Source: Phycisphaerales bacterium
Lineage (GTDB): Bacteria; Planctomycetota; Phycisphaerae; Phycisphaerales; SM1A02
Reading direction: 5' to 3'
Length of the DNA: 11,835 nt
NCBI GenBank assembly: GCA_007127615.1
Contig: SKZB01000098.1
Coordinates: 1-11,835, forward strand
The translations under genes were made by a program, and so were the position numbers. Shown in pieces: positions 6,936 to 11,835 of this stretch (positions are counted from its first letter, which is position 1; each line of letters opens with the position of its first letter). Under the pieces are notes generated by a model. It had not been told where the DNA came from and ran no database searches. It was given only the letters and a program-made list of their open reading frames with translations.

Positions 6936-8282
6936 TCAGACGCCCAGCAGCAGGCGCTCCGGGTTTTCAAGCATGTCTTTGATATGTACGAGGAAGCCGA
7001 CCGCTTCGGCGCCGTCGATGATGCGGTGGTCGTAGCTCATCGCGAGGTACATCATCGGCCGGAGGGCGATCTCGCCCGGCCGGTCGGGATGTTCGATCGG
7101 CCGGTTCTTGATCGTGTGCATGCCGAGAATGCCCGACTGCGGCGGGTTGAGGATCGGCGTGGAGTTGAGCGAGCCGTACACCCCGCCGTTGGAGATCGTG
7201 AACGTGCCGCCGGTCATGTCGTCGATCGTCAGCTTGCCATCACGGGCCTTGACCGCCAGATCCTTGATGCCCTGTTCAATCTCGGCGAAGGACAACTGCT
7301 CGACGTTGCGCAGGACGGGGACGACGAGGCCCTTGTCGGTGCCGACCGCGACGGAGATATCGACGTAGTCGTGGTATTCGACTTCATCATCGATGATGTA
7401 CGCATTGACGCGCGGGAAGGCCTCGAGGGCCGAACAGCACGCCTTGGCGAAGAAGCTCATGAAGCCGAGCCCCACGCCGTACTTTTCGGCGAACGCCTCC
7501 TTGTGACGCTTGCGCACGGACATGACCGCGGTCATGTCGACCTCGTTGAAGGTCGTGAGCATCGCGGCGTTGTGCTGCGCTTCGACGAGGCGCTGGGCGA
7601 TGCGGCGACGGAGTTTGGTCATCTTCTCGCGCTTCGTGCCGCGCGACCCGCCGCTGCGTTCGGCCACGGCGGAATCGCGGTCGGATTTTTCGATCGCCCC
7701 GTTATCCGAACCGCCGTCGTCGGATTTGAAGTTGAGCACATCGCTCTTGGTGATGCGCCCGGCGGGGCCGGTACCCCGGACCCGCGCGAGGTTCACGCCG
7801 CGTTCGTCGGCGAGCTTTTTGGCCATGGAAGTCGCGCGGGACGCCTGGCCGTTGGAATCGCCATTCCCGGCCGCGGCGGCGGCGGTGGCGGTGGCGACCT
7901 CGTTGCGTGAGGCGTCCTCGTCGGAGCCATCTTCGCGGGAAGCGGCGGACTTTTCCCCGTCTTTGCCTTTGGATTTCTTTTCGGATTGATCGTCTTCTTC
8001 CGCCTCTTCCCCGGCGCTGTCGTCGCCGGAACCCTCGGGTTTGGAGGCATCGGGATCGATCGAGCCGATCACCTCACCGACGTTCATCTCGTCGCCTTCC
8101 CGGGCGGTGATTTTGAGCTGACCCGATTCGGGGGCGGGCACTTCGAGCGTGACCTTGTCGGATTCGATTTCGACGAGCGTCTCGTCTTTGTCGACCCAGT
8201 CGCCATCGGATTTGTGCCACGGACCGAGCGTGACTTCGGAGATCGATTCGCCGGGACTCGGGATGGTGATTTCAACGGCCAT
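6936..8282 (-). CDS. sucB: 2-oxoglutarate dehydrogenase E2, dihydrolipoyl succinyltransferase
   Basis: E2 core of the 2-oxoglutarate dehydrogenase complex. It transfers the succinyl group from lipoamide to CoA. The protein has 448 residues. Lipoyl domain 1-77 carries the lipoylated Lys43 in [12 protein letters not shown] linker at 78-148 is highly charged and mainly acidic, then Ala-rich. The peripheral-subunit-binding domain at 149-186 includes [15 protein letters not shown] and [13 protein letters not shown]. The catalytic domain from about 215 ends with [16 protein letters not shown], giving catalytic His419 and Asp423. [20 protein letters not shown] and the AMSYDHR region are typical of succinyl- rather than acetyl-transferases. 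The open frame extends to 8453, but ATG 8282 starts the canonical [13 protein letters not shown] lipoyl domain and has AAGGA (minus strand, 8293-8297) 10 nt upstream. It follows sucA by 52 bp in the same direction and is almost certainly co-transcribed. Confidence 0.97.
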   Translation of the reverse strand: MAVEITIPSPGESISEVTLGPWHKSDGDWVDKDETLVEIESDKVTLEVPAPESGQLKITAREGDEMNVGEVIGSIDPDASKPEGSGDDSAGEEAEEDDQSEKKSKGKDGEKSAASREDGSDEDASRNEVATATAAAAAGNGDSNGQASRATSMAKKLADERGVNLARVRGTGPAGRITKSDVLNFKSDDGGSDNGAIEKSDRDSAVAERSGGSRGTKREKMTKLRRRIAQRLVEAQHNAAMLTTFNEVDMTAVMSVRKRHKEAFAEKYGVGLGFMSFFAKACCSALEAFPRVNAYIIDDEVEYHDYVDISVAVGTDKGLVVPVLRNVEQLSFAEIEQGIKDLAVKARDGKLTIDDMTGGTFTISNGGVYGSLNSTPILNPPQSGILGMHTIKNRPIEHPDRPGEIALRPMMYLAMSYDHRIIDGAEAVGFLVHIKDMLENPERLLLGV

Positions 8283-8334
8283 GCGGAAGGGATCCTTCAG
8301 TCTATCTGCTTCGGTTTCGGTACGGAAGATCAGT

Positions 8335-11229
8335 TTACTTGCTGCTGACGGCGCTTCGGCCGGAGCTCTTTTTCTTGCTCGACGTCTTCTTCTTCGTCTT
8401 GCCGCCGCGTTTGGTGCGGTTCTGGTCCTGGCGGTCATGGTCGCCGCCCTCATCGTTTTCGGAAGGCAGACCGAGCGTGTCGACCATGATCTTGCGCTGC
8501 TCCTGCTCGTGCATTCGGACCGACGCCACGGCGGGGCTGGGGCTGGCGTCGCGGCCGATGAACCGCAAGTTCACTTCGAACGCCTCGCGGAACATCGCGT
8601 CGGCGTGGCGCCAGGCGCCCATGTTCTTCGGTTCCTCCTGCACCCAGAGCATCTCGCTCGCCTTCGCGTAGCGCTGGAGCAGCGGTTCGAGATCGCCCTC
8701 GGGGAAGGGGTAGAGCTGCTCGAGGCGCACGATGGCGACATCGTTGCGCTCCACTTCTTCCCGGTGCTTGATCAGATCGTAGTACACCTTGCCGGAACAG
8801 AATACGACACGGTCAACCTTCCCGGGATCGTCAACCGCGGGATCATCGATCACGCGCTGGAACGTGCCTTCGATGAGGTCTTGGACCCGGCTGGTGGCGT
8901 TCGGATTCCGCAGCAGGCTCTTGGGGGTCATGACCACCAGCGGCTTGCGGAAGTTTCGTTTGATCTGCTGACGGAGCAGATGGAAATGCTGGGCGGGCGT
9001 GGTGGGATACGCCACCTGCATGTTGTTCCGCGCGCAGAGGGTGAGGAAGCGTTCCAGACGCGCGGAGGAGTGTTCCGGTCCCTGGCCTTCGTAGCCGTGC
9101 GGCAGAAACAGAACCAGGCCCGACCACCGCTGCCATTTCGCCTCGGCCGAAGCGATGAACTGATCGATGATCACCTGCGCGCCGTTGGCGAAATCGCCGA
9201 ACTGCGCTTCCCAGATGATCAGCATGTGCGGATCGCCCAGCGAGTAGCCGTACTCGAATCCGACGCACGCGCTTTCGGTCAGCGGGCTGTTGTGCACGCA
9301 GAACTGGCCCTGATCTTCGTCGATGTGATTGAGCGCGATGTAACCATCATTGGTCTCGGTGTCGAACAGCACCGCGTGCCGGTGACTGAACGTCCCGCGT
9401 TCGCAGTCCTGCCCGGTGAGCCGGATCGGATGACCTTCCTTCAGCAGCGTGCCGTAGGCGAGGATTTCGCCCATCCCCCAGTCGAGCGGATCGTCGTTCT
9501 CGATGGCGTTCTTGCGGTAGTCGAGCAGCTTGCCGAGCTTCTTGTGGGCGTTGAAACCATCGGGAACGCGGCCGAGGGCCCCGGCAACTTTGACCAGATC
9601 GTCCTTGGACACGCCGGTCGGCGCGAGATCATCGGTGTATTCGGCGGAGAGGTTCTCCCAGCCCGACTGAAACGCGCGGACCTGCGGATTGACCGGCTGC
9701 TCCTTCGTGCGCGTCTGCGATTCGTCCAGTTTCTTCTTGAGGTCCTTGTAGAGCTGATCCGCTTCCTTCTGGGTGATGTGTTCTTCGTCGATGAGCTGTT
9801 TGACGTACTGCTTCATCACCGGTTCGTGCTTCCGGATGAGCTCGTACATGACCGGCTGGGTGAACGTCGGCTCATCGCCTTCGTTGTGACCGAACTTGCG
9901 GAAGCACCACATGTCGATGACGACGTCACGCTTGAAAAGCTGCCGGTATTCAAGGGCAAGCTGGGCGACCCAGACGCACGCTTCGGGGTCGTCCCCGTTC
10001 ACGTGGAAGATCGGCGCGTCGATCATCTTGGCGATGTCGGTGCAGTACTTGCCGCTGAAGAGATCGTCGTGGTTGGTGGTGAAGCCGATCTGGTTATTGA
10101 TGACGATGTGAATCGTGCCGCCGACGTCGTATCCGTTCAGCCGCGCCATGTTGAAGCATTCGGCGACAATCCCCTGGCCGGGGAAGGCGGCATCGCCGTG
10201 CATGAGAATCGGCACGACCTTCTTGCGTTCCGTGTCCCGGCCGATGCGCTGTTTGGCACGGGCGCGGCCGAGCACGACGGAGTTGACGAACTCCAGGTGC
10301 GAGGGATTGGGCGAAAGGGTCAGCCGGATCGGCTTGCCCTCGCTGGTGGTGTGATCGCTCGAATAACCGCGGTGGTATTTCACGTCCCCGCCGCCTTCAA
10401 CGAAATCCTCCGTCCACGCCTCTTCAAACTCGGTGAAGATCTGGTCGTAGGTCTTGTTCATGATGCTGGCGAGGACGTTCAGCCGGCCGCGGTGCGCCAT
10501 GCCGAGCGTGTATTCGACCACACCGTGGTGCGGGCCGCGCTCGATGATCTCGTTGAGCAGGGGGACGAGCGACTCCCCGCCGTCGAGTCCGAAGCGCTTC
10601 TTGCCGCGGTAGCGCGTGTTGAGAAAGTTTTCGAACGCATCGGCTTCGATGAGATCGCTGAGGATGCGCATCTTGTGCGCCTTGGGCAGATCCGGCCGAT
10701 TCCGCGTCGGTTCCATCATGCCCTGCAGCCAGCGCCGCTTCTCGCGGTCCTGGATGTGCATGTACTCCACGCCGATGTGGCGGCAGTAGGTGTCCTCCAG
10801 CAACCGGACGATTTCGCGCAGCGCGGCGGACTGTCCCAACGGCAGGACGCCCGGATCGTACATCCGGTCCAGATCACCCTCGCCGAGGTCGAACGACTTC
10901 AGTTCGAGGTTTTCCGGGAACGGCCGCTTCGTGCCGAGCGGGTCGAGGTCGGCCGCGAAGTGGCCGATGTCACGATAATGGTAGATGAGCGAGTCAACGC
11001 GGCCCTGGCCGGAGTGGGCGACCTGAACCTGACCGGCGGCGGGAGCGGCCTCACCCTCTTCGGTCGGAACCCGGTAGCCGAGATCGAAGCCGCGGAAGAA
11101 CTGCTGCCAGTCCCGATCGACCGATTCGGGATCGGCGGACCACCGCCGGTAAAGCTCATCGACGTATTCGCTGTTCCACCCGTTGACCGAAAGATCCGTC
11201 TGCGGGCCGGGATGATCGGCGTTACTCAT
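8335..11229 (-). CDS. sucA: 2-oxoglutarate dehydrogenase E1
   Basis: Thiamine-diphosphate-dependent E1 of the complex. It decarboxylates 2-oxoglutarate and succinylates the lipoyl group of SucB. At 964 residues it is slightly longer than the usual 930 or so. The N-terminal E2-binding helix is at 18-50 ([20 protein letters not shown]). [17 protein letters not shown] lies at 243-259. [18 protein letters not shown] lies at 305-322. [10 protein letters not shown] at 344-353 and INNQIGFTT at 377-385 are ThDP/Mg sites. FGHNEGDEP lies at 446-454. The transketolase-like pyrimidine domain has [18 protein letters not shown] (606-623) and [20 protein letters not shown] (709-728). The C-terminal domain ends near 919. 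Residues 920-964 form an extra, Lys-rich, Ser/Thr-rich tail not typical of the family. The start is ATG 11229, with AGG (11237-11239) 7 nt upstream. It is first in the sucAB operon. No lpd is present in the window. Confidence 0.98.
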   Translation of the reverse strand: MSNADHPGPQTDLSVNGWNSEYVDELYRRWSADPESVDRDWQQFFRGFDLGYRVPTEEGEAAPAAGQVQVAHSGQGRVDSLIYHYRDIGHFAADLDPLGTKRPFPENLELKSFDLGEGDLDRMYDPGVLPLGQSAALREIVRLLEDTYCRHIGVEYMHIQDREKRRWLQGMMEPTRNRPDLPKAHKMRILSDLIEADAFENFLNTRYRGKKRFGLDGGESLVPLLNEIIERGPHHGVVEYTLGMAHRGRLNVLASIMNKTYDQIFTEFEEAWTEDFVEGGGDVKYHRGYSSDHTTSEGKPIRLTLSPNPSHLEFVNSVVLGRARAKQRIGRDTERKKVVPILMHGDAAFPGQGIVAECFNMARLNGYDVGGTIHIVINNQIGFTTNHDDLFSGKYCTDIAKMIDAPIFHVNGDDPEACVWVAQLALEYRQLFKRDVVIDMWCFRKFGHNEGDEPTFTQPVMYELIRKHEPVMKQYVKQLIDEEHITQKEADQLYKDLKKKLDESQTRTKEQPVNPQVRAFQSGWENLSAEYTDDLAPTGVSKDDLVKVAGALGRVPDGFNAHKKLGKLLDYRKNAIENDDPLDWGMGEILAYGTLLKEGHPIRLTGQDCERGTFSHRHAVLFDTETNDGYIALNHIDEDQGQFCVHNSPLTESACVGFEYGYSLGDPHMLIIWEAQFGDFANGAQVIIDQFIASAEAKWQRWSGLVLFLPHGYEGQGPEHSSARLERFLTLCARNNMQVAYPTTPAQHFHLLRQQIKRNFRKPLVVMTPKSLLRNPNATSRVQDLIEGTFQRVIDDPAVDDPGKVDRVVFCSGKVYYDLIKHREEVERNDVAIVRLEQLYPFPEGDLEPLLQRYAKASEMLWVQEEPKNMGAWRHADAMFREAFEVNLRFIGRDASPSPAVASVRMHEQEQRKIMVDTLGLPSENDEGGDHDRQDQNRTKRGGKTKKKTSSKKKSSGRSAVSSK

Positions 11230-11283
11230 TGATATACCTGTGCTTGCGGTCGTTTCTTTGGTTCGGTGTCCGGGCGCGGTCAG

Positions 11284-11321
11284 ATCGGCCCGAGCGATAC
11301 CCGGCCCGTGCGTATCGGCCC
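11284..11321. promoter_or_regulatory. Candidate operator or leader structure upstream of sucA
   Basis: Two direct copies of ATCGGCCC (11284-11291 and 11314-11321) are spaced 30 nt start to start, close to three helical turns. Overlapping them is a 6-bp inverted repeat, CGATAC (11295-11300) and GTATCG (11312-11317), around an 11-nt GC-rich centre. Such an arrangement could bind a dimeric regulator or fold in the sucA leader. In GC-rich DNA it may also be chance. Confidence 0.3.
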
Positions 11322-11339
11322 CGACCGTGAAAGCCCACC

Positions 11340-11345
11340 ATTCTA
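11340..11345 (-). promoter_or_regulatory. Possible -10 box for sucAB
   Basis: TAGAAT on the minus strand matches five of six bases of the sigma-70 -10 consensus and lies about 110 bp before the sucA start. No good -35 hexamer is found 16-18 bp further upstream, so this is weak. Confidence 0.25.
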
Positions 11346-11389
11346 GCTTCCCCGGCCGAAAAGTTTATCGGCGGAGTCGAGAAAGCAAT

Positions 11390-11449
11390 GAATCGGGAGT
11401 TGGGAGAAAGGCAAGGGAAGCGACGGAGCGACGGAGGGGCGAAGGGGTG
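11390..11449 (+). repeat. 60-bp direct repeat, copy 1
   Basis: The sequence starts GAATCGGGAGTTGGGAGAAA, continues into two GCGACGGA octamers, and ends GGGGCGAAGGGGTG. It matches copy 2 almost exactly, apart from one missing octamer and a C/G difference at 11412. It directly abuts the priA fragment on the side of the fragment's C-terminus. Confidence 0.92.
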
Positions 11450-11457
11450 CCGGCCCG

Positions 11458-11658
11458 GAGGATTCCCGCGTCGCGGCCGGCGGCGAGCAGCTTCTGCAGG
11501 GGAGCCGGGCCCGGCGCGATCAGCTCAATCTGCTGCCGGTGCTTGCCGGCGATGCGGGCGATCGGACACGGCGCCGGACCGCGCATCCGTATGTTCGGCT
11601 CCATGAACGACCGCAGGGCGTCCGCTGTCCGCCTCGCATCACCGGTCAGCTTCACGTG
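11458..11658 (-). pseudogene. priA: C-terminal fragment of primosomal helicase PriA
   Basis: About 67 codons on the minus strand match the C-terminal domain of PriA, the replication-restart helicase. VKLTGDARRTADALRSF is followed by the hallmark RGPAPCPIARIAGKHRQQIE, then PLQKLLAAGRDAGIL. In intact PriA this GPAPxPIARxxGxxR motif sits in the last 80 or so residues and is followed by a conserved strand ending in VDVDP-like sequence. Here that ending is absent: after GIL the frame runs directly into repeat copy 1. On the upstream side the conserved PPF segment and the helicase body are also absent: the frame comes straight out of repeat copy 2. The surrounding open frame (11365-11826) is otherwise translated repeat DNA. 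Either this is a relic, or priA is interrupted here and its main body lies beyond the right edge. The identification rests on motif recall, not a database search. Confidence 0.62.
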
Positions 11659-11725
11659 AATCGGGAGTTGGGAGAAAGGGAAGGGAAGCGACGAAGCGAC
11701 GGAGCGACGGAGGGGCGAAGGGGTG
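11658..11725 (+). repeat. 68-bp direct repeat, copy 2
   Basis: This is the same element as copy 1, with the same first 20 bases and the same GGGGCGAAGGGGTG end, but with three octamers (GCGACGAA, GCGACGGA, GCGACGGA) instead of two. The 8-bp length difference is exactly one unit. It abuts the priA fragment on the side of the fragment's N-terminus. Confidence 0.92.
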
Positions 11726-11770
11726 GAGGCACGTGGGACGAAAGCGGTCAGTGACGGCCGCTGGGCCATC

Positions 11771-11811
11771 TCGCCCTTCGTCGCTTCGTCGCTCCGTCCC
11801 TGCGTCGCTCC
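11771..11811 (-). repeat. Inverted octamer array
   Basis: On the minus strand this reads as GGAGCGACGCAGGGACGG followed by further GCGACGAA units, the same octamer family in opposite orientation. Bases 11784-11809 could pair with 11687-11712 of copy 2 at 23 of 26 positions, around a 71-nt loop. Confidence 0.75.
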
Positions 11812-11835
11812 ATTTCCTCGCCTCACATCAACGCA

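Noticed and set aside
6456..7910. Plus-strand open frame of 484 codons
   Set aside because: It overlaps the helical protein out of frame and sucB antisense; its first part is Arg/Ser-rich frame-shifted sequence.
8149..11232. Plus-strand open frame of 1027 codons
   Set aside because: It is antisense to sucA and part of sucB, which carry full sets of family motifs; its translation is low-complexity in style with no domain. It arises from GC-rich codon bias.
11390..11725. Insertion sequence or composite transposon bounded by the direct repeats
   Set aside because: There is no transposase, no terminal inverted repeats in the element, and no visible target-site duplication; the interior is only a gene fragment.
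11390..11811. CRISPR array
   Set aside because: Only two long repeats 208 bp apart, with internal octamers and no uniform spacers; no cas genes in the window.
11365..11826. A single 153-residue minus-strand protein
   Set aside because: Most of it is translated octamer-repeat DNA; only about 67 codons in the middle resemble a protein (PriA C-terminal domain).

Overview
The window is GC-rich bacterial chromosome, most likely from a planctomycete and perhaps the class Phycisphaerae. This is an inference from gene content: a DUF4139 secreted protein with a glycine-rich insert, a short zinc-ribbon protein ending in a membrane segment, and an all-helical conserved-looking protein of a style common in that phylum. 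No rRNA marker is present to confirm it.

Layout from left to right. (1) Bases 3-1238, minus strand: the N-terminal 412 codons of a large exported protein that runs off the left edge. It has a signal peptide and a glutamine-amidotransferase-like fold with no visible nucleophilic cysteine. (2) 1341-1700, plus: a small single-pass membrane protein with a coiled coil and a Glu-rich 12-bp repeat tail, divergent from (1). (3) 1752-3155, minus: a complete M20 metallopeptidase of the dipeptidase type with all expected zinc ligands. (4) A 340-bp divergent intergenic region. (5) 3496-5616, plus: a secreted DUF4139 protein with a C-terminal coiled coil. (6) 5619-5683: a degenerate octamer repeat tract. 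(7) 5777-6091, minus: the zinc-ribbon/membrane protein. (8) 6242-6877, plus: a helical protein of unknown function. (9) 6936-11229, minus: the sucA-sucB pair, E1 and E2 of the 2-oxoglutarate dehydrogenase complex, in transcription order sucA then sucB. (10) 11230-11835: the sucA leader, then a repeat-rich segment containing a stranded C-terminal fragment of the helicase PriA between two direct repeats.

Functionally, sucA and sucB form one enzyme complex that converts 2-oxoglutarate to succinyl-CoA in the TCA cycle. The E3 component (lpd) and sucCD are not in the window. The other genes look like independent units with no evident shared pathway. Several are exported or membrane-bound, in keeping with an envelope-rich organism.

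The part least explained by ordinary genes is the octamer repeat family (unit close to GCGACGGA) and its relation to the broken priA end. Two copies of a 60-68 bp element differ by one octamer and flank the priA fragment exactly. An inverted copy follows, and a related tract sits after the DUF4139 gene. I see no phage, CRISPR, transposase or defence module, and no clear new multi-gene system.
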